Below are positions 7,027 to 18,886 of a stretch of DNA of 41,841 bases, in pieces; positions within the stretch are counted from its first letter, which is position 1, and the number at the start of each line of letters is the position of its first letter. This DNA is from Methylocystis sp. (GTDB lineage Bacteria > Pseudomonadota > Alphaproteobacteria > Rhizobiales > Beijerinckiaceae). Made by a program: the position numbers and the translations under genes. The notes beneath the pieces were generated by a model that worked only from the letters and a program-made list of their open reading frames with translations, did not search any database and was not told the origin of the DNA. The DNA lies in contig JAMBEQ010000069.1 of assembly GCA_024506175.1 (NCBI GenBank), positions 1 to 41,841 of the forward strand. The letters run 5' to 3'.

Positions 7027-8199
7027 TCAACTTGACCTTCCTGGATAAACCCGGCCTTTCCAGGGAACGCGACGGCGAAACCGTTGCTGAATGCTATCTG
7101 CGGTCATCGCAATCCCGACCGTGTAAGCGACCGGGAAAAGCAGGCCGTACCAAAGCGGGATGTCGAAATACGCAGCGCCGGCGACATGCAAACCGATCGC
7201 GGCCGCGGAACCCGCCAGCACCGCGGTCATCGCGATGCAATCTCCATTGACGCCATTTGCACATCTAGCGACGGCTGCTACTGGAACCAACCACACCGCC
7301 CACGCTAGACAAAACGCGGCAATCGCCACCCCAATTGTGCGGCCCGGGCCGCCGAGAACGTCCACGAGGTTCTTCGTCAACCCGGGCCACAGCGATTTCC
7401 AGCCGTCGTACATCCTTGTCGCGAGAAGCTGCTTTCCATCCCACAGCTCGACGCGGGCGCGATTTTTTTTCATGAGTCGGGCGAGGGCGACATCTTCGGC
7501 GACATATTCGCGAATGGCCTGGTGACCCCCGACAGCGTCGTATATGCGCCGACGTATGAGCATGAATTGTCCGGTGACTGTGGCGTCGAAGCTGGATCGA
7601 GACTGAACCTTCCGCAAATCCCTGCAGAAGCTCAGGCAAAATAGGCCGCAGGGAATAATCAACCTCTCTGCAAAGCTCACGAGCTCGTGACGCGGCGCTA
7701 GAGACAACAGATCGATCTCGTTTGACTCTGCGACCGCTATCGCGCTGAAGATAAGCTCACGAGCCGCTCTCATATCCGCGTCTATGAAACACAGCCATTC
7801 AGCGTCAACCGAGGCAGCGCGAGCGCCCGTCCAGCAAGCGTAGGATTTGCCAACCCAACCTCGCGGCAGCTGGGGACTGGACAGGAGCTTCAGCCTCGGA
7901 CAATTGCGACCGACCCCCTCGACGACATCAAGCGTGCGATCCTCGGAATGATCGTCGACCACGATTAGCTCCAGGCGCTCGGGCGGATAGTCCTGCTCGA
8001 GCAGGGACCGGATGCAAGGCTCTATGTTGGATTCTTCGTTTCTCGCCGGGATGATGATCGACATCCGCTTCGAGGCGGTTTCTCGCCCGAACGGGGGTCT
8101 CAGGGTTGGCAGAAGTCCATTCTGACTCGTGGCGCGCGCAATGAGCCACATAACGATGGCCGGCCAAGCCCAAAAGCCCCAAAACCAAAAGACCTCCAT
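7027..8199 (-). CDS. GT2 glycosyltransferase, membrane-anchored (CrtQ/HpnB-like)
   Basis: A 390-residue family-2 glycosyltransferase. An N-terminal membrane helix (about residues 3-22) is followed by the GT-A domain: MSIIIPARNEESNIEPC (46-62), VVDDHSEDRT (80-89), the DxD motif FIDADM (Asp140 and Asp142), and a late AEDVALARLMKK acid. Two or three C-terminal helices (about 295-365) follow, and the protein ends WKGRVYPGRS, an ending I associate with carotenoid/hopanoid-type transferases. ATG 8199 is chosen because GGAG lies 9 bases upstream; GTG 8205 is the alternative. Likely acceptors are polyprenoid or other membrane lipids (inference). It precedes the YkoP-like gene and is divergent from the cytochrome oxidase operon. 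Confidence 0.78.
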   Translation of the reverse strand: MEVFWFWGFWAWPAIVMWLIARATSQNGLLPTLRPPFGRETASKRMSIIIPARNEESNIEPCIRSLLEQDYPPERLELIVVDDHSEDRTLDVVEGVGRNCPRLKLLSSPQLPRGWVGKSYACWTGARAASVDAEWLCFIDADMRAARELIFSAIAVAESNEIDLLSLAPRHELVSFAERLIIPCGLFCLSFCRDLRKVQSRSSFDATVTGQFMLIRRRIYDAVGGHQAIREYVAEDVALARLMKKNRARVELWDGKQLLATRMYDGWKSLWPGLTKNLVDVLGGPGRTIGVAIAAFCLAWAVWLVPVAAVARCANGVNGDCIAMTAVLAGSAAAIGLHVAGAAYFDIPLWYGLLFPVAYTVGIAMTADSIQQRFRRRVPWKGRVYPGRSS

Positions 8200-8394
8200 A
8201 GACACAAACTCCGGCGGGCGACCAAATCGACGGGTCAGAGCAGCAACGCATTCGCCTCCATTGTCTCAAAGATCGATCGCGTCATGAGAAAGGCAAGCCC
8301 ATCCGCGGCAAGTTCCTGGTTGCCCCGGGTAGGATGTATGGAACCTTCCGACAAACTGATTGTTGTAGCGCAGATTCTACTGGAGGGGTGGGGA

Positions 8395-9216
8395 GTGAGG
8401 CGATCGACCAGATCTCTAGCACGAGCCGGCTCGCGCCTCGCCCTGGTCGCCCTCCTATCGTTCATGGGCCTAACCGCGCTTCCTGTTTGCGCAGGTGAGA
8501 CTCTGTCGGACCTGGCCAAGGTTTCCGCGCGACCCAACTCCGAAAGCCGCCTGCCTTTGGCCACGACTTTCACCGACCAGTTCGGCAATTCGAAGGAGCT
8601 GGGTCAAGCGCTCGATAAAAAGCCAGCGGTTCTGCTGTTCGTCGATTACGCGTGCAGGAACATGTGCAGCGCAATGGTGCTTCTCGCGAGCAACGCATTG
8701 GCGAACTCAGGCCTTGTCCCAGGCGACGAGTTCGGTCTGTTGGCGATTGGCCTTGCACCCGATGTTCGAGTCGTAGCCGCCCGGGAATTCAAGGATAGCG
8801 TCATAGACCCGGGCTCTCCGCTTTCGGCGGCGACGCAATTTTTTACCGGCGACGCAGCGGCGATCAAAAAAGTCACAGACGCGGTCGGCTATCATTATTC
8901 TCGGGACGGGGAAAATGCGCAGTTCGCTCACGCCGCCACGCTGTTCGTCATCTCCGGCGAGGGAAAGGTCATGCGCGCGATTCCCGCCGCAAACGTTGAC
9001 AGCGACTCCCTGCATGAGGCGCTCGTCGGGGCCCAGCATGGCGCAGGCGACTCGAGTTTCAATCCGATAAACCTCCTGTGCTATGGATATGCGGCCAGCC
9101 ATGGCGGCGCCAATCGCCCTGTCCGCCTCATCCTCGAGACCGCGAGCGCCGCCATGCTGATTTTCATGGCGGGGATCATTTTTCGGCTAGCGCGGCGCGC
9201 GCGCCCGATTTCGTGA
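8395..9216 (+). CDS. SCO1/SenC copper chaperone of the oxidase operon
   Basis: A 273-residue protein with a signal/anchor (LALVALLSFMGLTALPVCAG), a thioredoxin-like periplasmic domain and a C-terminal membrane helix (about 245-263). It has the standard SCO copper site: CRNMC (Cys87 and Cys91, CxxxC) and a histidine (His179) in the FAHAATLFVIS block. GTG 8395 is the best start, with TGGAGG at 8381-8386; an upstream frame to 8284 lacks a ribosome site. It is the first gene of the caa3/ACIII block, and its TGA shares a base with the ATG of subunit II, so it very probably inserts copper into CuA. It is distinct from the SCO protein at 227-925, which has CxxxxxC. Confidence 0.85.
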   Translation: MRRSTRSLARAGSRLALVALLSFMGLTALPVCAGETLSDLAKVSARPNSESRLPLATTFTDQFGNSKELGQALDKKPAVLLFVDYACRNMCSAMVLLASNALANSGLVPGDEFGLLAIGLAPDVRVVAAREFKDSVIDPGSPLSAATQFFTGDAAAIKKVTDAVGYHYSRDGENAQFAHAATLFVISGEGKVMRAIPAANVDSDSLHEALVGAQHGAGDSSFNPINLLCYGYAASHGGANRPVRLILETASAAMLIFMAGIIFRLARRARPIS

Positions 9217-10148
9217 TGGAGGGTTTCGCGCCAAAGGCCTCGTCATACGCATCCCAGTGGGATTGGTTCTTTTTTGTCCTCGTTACGGTGAGCTCGATCG
9301 TTGTCGCCACCGTATTCGTCGCGATCGTCCACTTCTCCATCCGCTATCGGAGGGGGGTGAACGCCAGGCGCGAACCTGTGTCGGAAACCTTCTCGAATCG
9401 ACTCGAGTTCAGCTGGACTGCGGGGACCGCCCTCGCATTTTTGGCAATTTTTTGGTGGGCGGCCGCATTCCAGCTACGCGATTTCGTGCCTCCCGAGGGG
9501 GCGCTCCAAATTCATGTCATTGGCAAGCAATGGATGTGGAAGATACAGCAACCAAATGGCGTTCGTGAGATCGATGAGATCCATGCGCCGATCGGCCGGC
9601 CTGTCCAGCTCATCATGACGTCCGAGGATGTGATTCACAGCATGTTTCTGCCGGCGTTAAGGCTGAAACAAGACGTATTGCCGGGCCGCTATACCTATTT
9701 GTGGTTCAATGCTGACAAGCCGGGCGTTTATCATCTATTTTGCGCGGAGTTTTGCGGGACTTCTCATTCGCGGATGACCGGCCGGTTCGTACTCATGACC
9801 CCGACCGAATATTCTCGCTGGAGCGCCGCTCAACCAGAGGCGGACAACCTCGCGAGACAAGGACAAGCGCTATTCTCCTCACTGGGTTGCTCGGGCTGTC
9901 ACTCGAAAAGCTCGAGCGTTCCCGCTCCTGATTTGCACGGGGTGTTCGGAAATCCGGTCCAGCTTTCAGACGGGAGAAGCATTATCGCAGACGAGGCCTA
10001 TATTCACGACTCTATTGTGTTGCCGGAAAAAGACATCGTCGCTGGTTTCGCGCCAATCATGCCAAGTTTCGCCGGCCAGGTAAGCGAAGAGCAAATCATC
10101 AAGCTGGTCGCCTACATCAGGTCCCTGTCCACGGAGAGACACCCATGA
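9216..10148 (+). CDS. coxB: Cytochrome c oxidase subunit II with fused cytochrome c (caa3 type)
   Basis: A 310-residue subunit II. Two transmembrane hairpin helices (about 17-40 and 67-86) are followed by the cupredoxin domain with a complete CuA site: His141, Cys176, Glu178, Cys180, His184 and Met187 (in CAEFCGTSHSRM). After residue ~210 a cytochrome c domain follows with CSGCH (225-229) and a methionine in PIMPSFAG, so this is a caa3-type oxidase that carries its own electron-entry haem. There is no cleavable signal peptide; the N-terminus goes straight into helix 1, as in other ACIII-linked oxidases. ATG 9216 overlaps the SCO stop. Subunit I starts within its last codons (ATGA at 10145). 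Confidence 0.95.
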   Translation: MEGFAPKASSYASQWDWFFFVLVTVSSIVVATVFVAIVHFSIRYRRGVNARREPVSETFSNRLEFSWTAGTALAFLAIFWWAAAFQLRDFVPPEGALQIHVIGKQWMWKIQQPNGVREIDEIHAPIGRPVQLIMTSEDVIHSMFLPALRLKQDVLPGRYTYLWFNADKPGVYHLFCAEFCGTSHSRMTGRFVLMTPTEYSRWSAAQPEADNLARQGQALFSSLGCSGCHSKSSSVPAPDLHGVFGNPVQLSDGRSIIADEAYIHDSIVLPEKDIVAGFAPIMPSFAGQVSEEQIIKLVAYIRSLSTERHP

Positions 10149-11830
10149 GCGAGACCGTTTCTGCGGCTGAGCCCGGAAAGGCGCCGGAGGAGAGCGAACA
10201 ATGCGAGAGCTACCTCGAAGCCGGCGGCCACACTTTGATGTCCTGGCTGACGACCACCGACCACAAACGCATCGGCATCCTCTACGCAATCGCGATTACA
10301 TTCTTCTTCTTCATTGCGGGTATCGCCATCGGCCTCGTTCGGCTCGAGCTGATGTCGCCGAGAGGGTTGTTCCTTTCCGACGATGAATACAATCGTCTGT
10401 TTTCGCTGCATGGCATCGTCATGGTCTGGTTCTTTCTCGTCCCGTCCATTCCCGCAACATTCGGGAATTTCTTTCTCCCTTTGATGATCGGCGCCAAGGA
10501 CGTCGCTTTTCCGCGTCTCAATCTTTTGTCTTGGTACGTTTATCTCCTGGCCGCCGGGTTTGCGTGCTATGCGATCGTCGCCGGCGGTGTCGATACGGGA
10601 TGGACCTTCTATACGCCCTTTTCATCTCTATACTCGAACGGAAATGTCCTGGCAGCGGCGGCGGGCGTCTTTGTCGCCGGATTTTCGTCGATCGCCACTG
10701 GCGTCAATTTTATAACCACCACGCATATGCTGCGGGCGCCAGGAATGACCTGGTTCAGGCTGCCGCTTTTCGTCTGGGCCATCTACGCAACGAGCGTGGT
10801 GATCGTGCTCGCGACTCCGATTCTGGCAATGTCGCTTTTGCTCATCATCGCCGAAAGGCTCTTTGGCTTGCCCGTCTTCAATCCAAATGACGGCGGCGAC
10901 CCCATCTTATTCCAGCACCTCTTTTGGTTCTACAGCCATCCTGCCGTCTATATCATGATTTTGCCGGCGATGGGCGTCATCTCCGAGGTCTTCACCTGCT
11001 TCGCACGTCGTCACATCTTCGGCTACGCGATGATGATTTACGCGATCCTCGGCATCGCCGTCATCGGTTTTTTTGTTTGGGGCCACCATATGTTTGTTTC
11101 CGGCGAGTCACAATTTGCGAATCTCATGTTCTCGCTTCTTTCCTTCCTAGTCGCAGTCCCTTCCGCCATCAAGGTCTTCAATTGGACCGCCACTCTCTAC
11201 CGCGGCTCGATCAGCTTCGAAGCGCCGATGGTTTACGCCATGGGTTTCGTTGGGCTTTTCACAATGGGAGGATTGACGGGGCTTTTCTTAGCGTCGATAC
11301 CGATCGACGTGCACGTCACCGATACTTATTTCGTGGTCGCACATTTCCACTACATCATGGTGGGCGGAAGCGTGTCCGCGTTTTTTGCGGCCTTGCACTT
11401 CTGGTGGCCAAAAATCACCGGAAAGCTCTATTCGGAAGCGTGGGCGCGCTTTGCGGCGGTGATCATGTTTCTCGGCTTCAACTCGACATTTCTGCCGCAA
11501 TATATAATGGGCTACACCGGGATGCCGCGCCGCTACCATGTTTATCCCCCCGAGTTTCAGGCTTATCATGTCCTCTCATCGATGGGCGCGCTCGTGCTCC
11601 TTACCGCCTACATGCTCCCTCTCGTCTACCTCACCTGGTCGTTGTTCCACGGCAAGAAGGCGCCAGCGAATCCCTGGCGCGCGACTGGTCTTGAATGGCA
11701 AACGCCGTCGCCGCCGCCGGAATATAATTTTGAGGAGATACCGAGGGTGGATACGTTGCCGTACGAGTACCATCCTGAGAACCAAGGCGGGCCTTTCCGG
11801 CCTCAGGGGAAAGTGATCGGCGGCAAGTGA
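10145..11830 (+). CDS. coxA: Cytochrome c oxidase subunit I, A2-type
   Basis: A 561-residue, twelve-helix haem-copper oxidase subunit. Ligands: His89 (HGIVMVWFF, low-spin haem), His265 in YSHPAVY with the His-Tyr cross-link pair (Tyr269), His314/His315 (WGHHMF, CuB), and His400 and His402 (VAHFHY, haems a3 and a). Helix VI lacks the glutamate of A1 oxidases (HPEVY) and instead has YSHPAV (263-268), the signature of the A2 subclass of proton-pumping oxidases. The K-channel lysine is present in SAIKVFNW (Lys343). It reduces oxygen to water in the cytoplasmic membrane. It overlaps coxB by 4 bases. Confidence 0.96.
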   Translation: MSETVSAAEPGKAPEESEQCESYLEAGGHTLMSWLTTTDHKRIGILYAIAITFFFFIAGIAIGLVRLELMSPRGLFLSDDEYNRLFSLHGIVMVWFFLVPSIPATFGNFFLPLMIGAKDVAFPRLNLLSWYVYLLAAGFACYAIVAGGVDTGWTFYTPFSSLYSNGNVLAAAAGVFVAGFSSIATGVNFITTTHMLRAPGMTWFRLPLFVWAIYATSVVIVLATPILAMSLLLIIAERLFGLPVFNPNDGGDPILFQHLFWFYSHPAVYIMILPAMGVISEVFTCFARRHIFGYAMMIYAILGIAVIGFFVWGHHMFVSGESQFANLMFSLLSFLVAVPSAIKVFNWTATLYRGSISFEAPMVYAMGFVGLFTMGGLTGLFLASIPIDVHVTDTYFVVAHFHYIMVGGSVSAFFAALHFWWPKITGKLYSEAWARFAAVIMFLGFNSTFLPQYIMGYTGMPRRYHVYPPEFQAYHVLSSMGALVLLTAYMLPLVYLTWSLFHGKKAPANPWRATGLEWQTPSPPPEYNFEEIPRVDTLPYEYHPENQGGPFRPQGKVIGGK

Positions 11831-11845
11831 CCAGGGGCAAGTGAA

Positions 11846-12481
11846 ATGAGCGACGATCCATCCGTGGTTCAATTTCCCTGGCCGACCGTTGCTAGACAAC
11901 GGGAGGGCGTGGCTTTTGGGATGTGGACCTTTCTCGGAAGCGAGATTCTTTTTTTCGGGGGCCTGCTTCTCACCTATGCAGTCTACCGCACGCTTTATCC
12001 CCAGGCGTTCAACTCCGGCTCTGCTGCAACCGATATTTTCTACGGCACAATCAACACAGCCCTACTGTTGACGAGCAGCTTCATCATGACCATGGCGCTT
12101 CGTGGGTCTGAAAGCGGATCGCGCGGCGTCGTTGCAGCGTGCATGTTGACCACAGCGGCGTTCGGGCTCGCGTTTTTGGCGGTCAAAGGGCTCGAATATG
12201 CCGAGGACATCGACAAGCACCTTGTGCCGGGTCCGCACTTCCCCTTGCATCCGCCGGCGCGGCTCTTCTTTGCATTCTACTGGGTTGCAACCGGAGTACA
12301 CGCGATCCATCTCCTGGTTGGAATCCTGGTGGCGGTCTTCTTGGGAATTCGAGTGGCTCTAAGACAAATGGCTCCTGAGAGCACCGCGATCGAAGCGGCC
12401 TCTCTTTACTGGCACTTCGTAGACAGCGTCTGGATCGTGCTTTACGCGCTGATCTACCTTCCAGGTCGAAGCGGCGCATGA
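11846..12481 (+). CDS. coxC: Cytochrome c oxidase subunit III
   Basis: A 211-residue membrane protein with about five helices. Typical subunit III blocks are visible: FGMWTFLGSEILFFGG near residues 24-39, GLEYAEDI, FYWVATGVHAIHLLVG and a final YWHFVDSVWIVLYALIYL. The two N-terminal helices of seven-helix mitochondrial subunit III are absent, as is common in bacterial caa3 oxidases. It starts at ATG 11846, 15 bases after coxA, and its TGA overlaps the ATG of the next gene. Confidence 0.93.
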   Translation: MSDDPSVVQFPWPTVARQREGVAFGMWTFLGSEILFFGGLLLTYAVYRTLYPQAFNSGSAATDIFYGTINTALLLTSSFIMTMALRGSESGSRGVVAACMLTTAAFGLAFLAVKGLEYAEDIDKHLVPGPHFPLHPPARLFFAFYWVATGVHAIHLLVGILVAVFLGIRVALRQMAPESTAIEAASLYWHFVDSVWIVLYALIYLPGRSGA

Positions 12482-12792
12482 CCTGGGGCGTGCTACGACA
12501 TGCGGGAGTCTGGATCCTCCTGCTTCTTCTTCTCGGCGCAACGGCCGCCAGCTCGTCTTTTGATCTCGGCGAAAATGGGGCCGTGCTTCGTCTCGGCATC
12601 GCGGGCCTGCAGGTGCTCCTCATCTGGCTCTTGTTCATGGATTTGCTCGGCTCCAGCAGTCTCGTCCGGCTTTGCGCAATCTCGGCATTCCTTTGGATTT
12701 TATTGCTCTTCGGGCTTACGTTTTCCGACTACTTCACCCGCGGTTGGAACGGGACGTCCACCCGCTACCCTGCGCGCACGGCGACATGGTGA
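12478..12792 (+). CDS. Cytochrome c oxidase subunit IV (CtaF / COX4_pro type)
   Basis: A 104-residue protein with three hydrophobic helices (about 9-26, 36-58 and 63-83), the size and topology of the small prokaryotic subunit IV of caa3 and bo3 oxidases. The family is weakly conserved, so the call rests on size, topology and position directly after subunit III with a 4-base ATGA overlap. It ends the cox part of the block; 194 bases without a gene separate it from actA, with no clear terminator, so readthrough is possible. Confidence 0.78.
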   Translation: MTWGVLRHAGVWILLLLLLGATAASSSFDLGENGAVLRLGIAGLQVLLIWLLFMDLLGSSSLVRLCAISAFLWILLLFGLTFSDYFTRGWNGTSTRYPARTATW

Positions 12793-12986
12793 GCTCGACC
12801 TACGATTTTGGATTCAGCAGCGCCAGAGCAACAAAAGCGCCGGTGGCGTCTCATAACTAAGCTTTTTCTCATCGGCCTTCTGAGCCGAGCAATAGGAACA
12901 TCTCGAGGCGAGTAACGTTTCTCAGCTTGCTTGTGTCTACCGGTTGGAGGCCCGCGTGAACGCCCACGCATGCTCGGGATCAGGCA

Positions 12987-13639
12987 ATGGCGCAGATTTT
13001 CCGGCCCTACGCAGATTCGGTCGTCCGTGTGGTGATGATTGCGATCCTCGTTCTTCCGTTTGCGATCGTCGGCGTTGCCTATGGAGTCATGTCGTCTCCA
13101 TACATTACCGGAGAGCATCTGACGCTGGAGCAGCCGGTGCCATTCAGCCACGAGCACCACGTCGGCGAGCTCGGCCTCGATTGCCGGTACTGCCACAGCT
13201 ACGTCGAAAAGTCAGCTTTTGCGGCCGTTCCGCCGACGCACACCTGCATGACATGTCATTCTCAACTGTTCACCAATGCGGAGCTGCTGGCGCCGGTGCG
13301 CAAGAGCTTTGCCGAACGCATGCCCATCAAATGGACTCGGGTTCATCGTTTGCCGGCCTATGTCTATTTCGACCACTCCGTTCACATCGCCAACGGCGTC
13401 GGTTGCTCTACCTGCCATGGCCATGTCGACCGGATGCCGCTCATGCAACAGACGGAGCCGCTGACAATGGCCTGGTGCTTGTCGTGCCACCGTAATCCCG
13501 CGGCGCATCTGCGTCCTCCGGAGGAAATCTATAACATGAGCTGGAGCCCGCCGGACAATCAGGAGCAGAAAGGTCGCAATCTGATCGAGCGCTATCATAT
13601 ACGCGTCGAACATCTTTCCGACTGCTCGGTGTGCCACCG

Positions 13640-13643
<4 letters not shown>
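12987..13643 (+). CDS. actA: Alternative Complex III pentahaem cytochrome subunit ActA
   Basis: A 218-residue multihaem cytochrome with an N-terminal signal-anchor helix (about 13-36). Exactly five CxxCH motifs are present: CRYCH, CMTCH, CSTCH, CLSCH and, at the very end, CSVCH. This number, the order and the block FSHEHHVGELGLDCRYCH identify ActA of Alternative Complex III, the quinol:electron-acceptor oxidoreductase that replaces the bc1 complex. The haem chain carries electrons on the periplasmic side towards ActE and then to the caa3 oxidase. The gene overlaps actB by 4 bases if ATG 13640 is used. Confidence 0.95.
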
Positions 13644-16473
<2,830 letters not shown>

Positions 16474-16477
<4 letters not shown>

Positions 16478-17847
16478 GCGCAGCGAACGATCCCCCGGCA
16501 GCGGTGGAGCGTTGGGTGCAGCCGGCGGCGCGCTCTTACGAGGCAGTCAACGAGCTTGTCAGCCGGCCATTGCTAAAGCCCGAAGAATTGAATTGGAAAT
16601 TCTGGTGGATTGCATTCATGGCAAGCCTTGCCGCCACGGCTTTGATGCTTGTTTGCATCTTATGGCTTTTCACAAAAGGTGTCGGACTCTGGGGCGTCAA
16701 CACCACAATTGTGTGGGGCTTTGCGATTGCGAACTATGTCTGGTGGATCGGCATCGGCAACGCTGGCACGCTGATTTCGGCGATGCTGCTGCTGATGCGC
16801 CAACATTGGCGCGCGTCGATCAACCGCTTCGCCGAGGCGATGACCATCTTCGCCGCAGGCATCGCGGGGCTTTTCCCCATTTTGCACCTTGGACGCCCGC
16901 TATATTTCTACTGGCTCGCGCCCTACCCGAACACGATGGCGCTTTGGCCTCAATGGCGCAGCGCGCTTGTTTGGGATTTCTGGGCCATCCTCAGCTATAT
17001 ACTTTTTTCGATTCTATTCTGGTACGCCGGGCTTATCCCCGATCTCGCATGCATGCGGGACCGGGCCAGAACACGCGGCGCGCGGTTTTGGTTTGGCGTT
17101 TTCGCTCTTGGTTGGCGGGGATCCGCCCATCACTGGCAGATCTACCACGTCTATCACACGACCATGGCCTGCCTTGGCGTGCCGTTGGTCGTTACCTTGC
17201 ACAGTGTCGTCGGCATGGATTTCGCGGCGAGCCTCATGCCCGGTTGGTCGGAAACCATCTACCCCCCGTATTTCGTGGTCGGGGCCATGTATTCTGGTTT
17301 CACCATGGTTATCGCGCTGGCGGCGGCCGTCCGCTGGGGCTTCTCGCTAGAGGCGCTGATCACCGTCGACCACTTCGAAGTTATGGCGAAGATATTGCTG
17401 GCTGCGTCTATCATCATGTCGCTTTCATACATGACGGAATGGTTCGGCGCCTGGTACAGCGGCGCGCACGAAGAGCGCAGCCTGGTCGCATATGAGTTCG
17501 AAGGCCATTATCGCGCGCTTTATTATGCGATGCTGTTCTGCAACTGCTTTCTCCCGCAAATCTTCTGGTTCAAAGCGGCGCGCCGCAGCATCGCCGTGGT
17601 CGTCGTCGTGGGGCTCATGATCAACATTGGGATGTGGATCGAGCGCATCAACATCGTATGGATGACATTGTCTCACGGCTATGCGGTGAGCATGTGGCGT
17701 ATCTTTCACCCGACCTATTGGGACTATCTCCTAATGTTCAGTTCGCTCGGGCTGTTCGCCTTATTGTATCTGCTCCTTTGCCGTATCGCGCCGATCGTGT
17801 CGATGCATGAAACCCGGCGGCTTCTCTCACAGGGCGCGCAGCAATGA
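16474..17847 (+). CDS. actC: Alternative Complex III membrane subunit ActC (NrfD/PsrC family)
   Basis: A 457-residue integral membrane protein with about ten helices, starting at GTG 16474 inside the actB stop. NrfD-like features include the WWIGIGNAGTLISA block near residues 90-103, HLGRPLYFYW, and the HWQIYHVYHTTMA histidine-rich segment. ActC and ActF carry the quinol sites and are thought to couple quinol oxidation to proton movement. It is followed directly by actD with an ATGA overlap. Confidence 0.94.
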
Positions 17848-18368
17848 CAAAAATGTTGCTCGCCCAATTCACCCAGCCCGAAACCATGGTCGCGGCGGCG
17901 CGCAAGAGCGATCAATTCGGTTGCAGGCTGGCGGACGCTTTCACGCCATTTCCGGTGGAGGAAATGCCGGAGCTACTCGGCGCTGATTCGACATCGCTAC
18001 GGGTCTACATGTTTTTCGGCGGCCTGATCTTTGTCGTCGCAGCCTATGCAACGGAGAGCCTAAGCGCTGTCTTTTTATACCCCATCAACAGCGGCGGACG
18101 GCCGCTAAATTCCTGGCCAACCTTTGTTCTGTTTCCTTTTGCAATCGGAATTTTTGGCGCGGCTTTGATAGGTTTTATCGTTCTGATGATCAAAACGGGG
18201 TTGCCAAGGCTGCACCATCCGCTTTTTTCCGTCGAGCTTTTGGAGCGGGCGACCCAAAACCACTTTATCCTCGCGCTCGAGCCGCCTCGCGGCGCGGCGC
18301 TGGAGGCGCGAGCGAAAGTCTGGCTCCGTGAGGCTGGAGCAGTCGAAGTCACGGAAGTCGAGATATGA
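17844..18368 (+). CDS. actD: Alternative Complex III subunit ActD (DUF3341)
   Basis: A 174-residue protein with two transmembrane helices (about 55-75 and 92-114) between soluble ends, as in the DUF3341/ActD family. The typical N-terminal block is visible as AARKSDQFGCRLADAFTPFPVEEM, and the LPRLHHPLF motif follows helix 2. Its role in the complex is structural, with no cofactor. It overlaps actC and actE by 4 bases each, so translation is coupled. Confidence 0.92.
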   Translation: MTKMLLAQFTQPETMVAAARKSDQFGCRLADAFTPFPVEEMPELLGADSTSLRVYMFFGGLIFVVAAYATESLSAVFLYPINSGGRPLNSWPTFVLFPFAIGIFGAALIGFIVLMIKTGLPRLHHPLFSVELLERATQNHFILALEPPRGAALEARAKVWLREAGAVEVTEVEI

Positions 18369-18886
18369 GCGCGCGGATCGCTTCCGCTATTCTCGGCGCG
18401 TTCTTGCTGAGCGGCTGTGGACTGAGCATGACCGAGCAGCGCAAATATAAGAACTACGACCCATCGACCTTTTGGGATAATGGCGCATCGGCGCGACCGC
18501 TTCCTGAAGGCGTCGTAGATCAAGAGGCGCTTGCGAGAGAAGCGGCATTGGCGCGGCCGCCCGTGATCAGGGCCGAGATTATGGCGCAAGGCCGCGAGCG
18601 CTACGAAATTTTCTGTGCGCCCTGCCATGGCTTGGCGGGCGATGGCGACGGCCTCATCGTCAAGCGTGGCTTCCCCGCTCCGCCCTCTTATCATTCGGAG
18701 CAACTTGTCAACGCGCCGGCGCAACACTTCGTAGACGTCATCACGAGCGGCTATGGCGTGATGTATTCGTACGCGGACCGCGTCGCGCCCGCTGATCGGT
18801 GGGCGATCGCCGCCTATATCCGCGCTTTGCAGCTGTCGCGGCTTCCTGCGGCAGCTTCCCAGCTGCGGCAGGGAGCGAAACAATGA
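18365..18886 (+). CDS. actE: Alternative Complex III monohaem cytochrome c lipoprotein ActE
   Basis: A 173-residue lipoprotein. A lipobox LLSGC ends the signal sequence at Cys18, so it should be anchored to the periplasmic face of the membrane. One haem c site (CAPCH) is followed by GLAGDGDGLIVKRGFP, and a methionine in GYGVMYSYADRV is the likely sixth ligand. ActE is the probable exit cytochrome of ACIII that feeds the cytochrome c domain of oxidase subunit II (family knowledge and inference). Overlaps with actD and actF are 4 bases each. Confidence 0.94.
   Translation: MSARIASAILGAFLLSGCGLSMTEQRKYKNYDPSTFWDNGASARPLPEGVVDQEALAREAALARPPVIRAEIMAQGRERYEIFCAPCHGLAGDGDGLIVKRGFPAPPSYHSEQLVNAPAQHFVDVITSGYGVMYSYADRVAPADRWAIAAYIRALQLSRLPAAASQLRQGAKQ

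Noticed and set aside
9078-9215. Longer N-terminus for oxidase subunit II
   Set aside because: The extra 46 codons overlap the SCO gene and encode Arg/Pro/His-rich sequence not found in subunit II; ATG 9216 fits the family.
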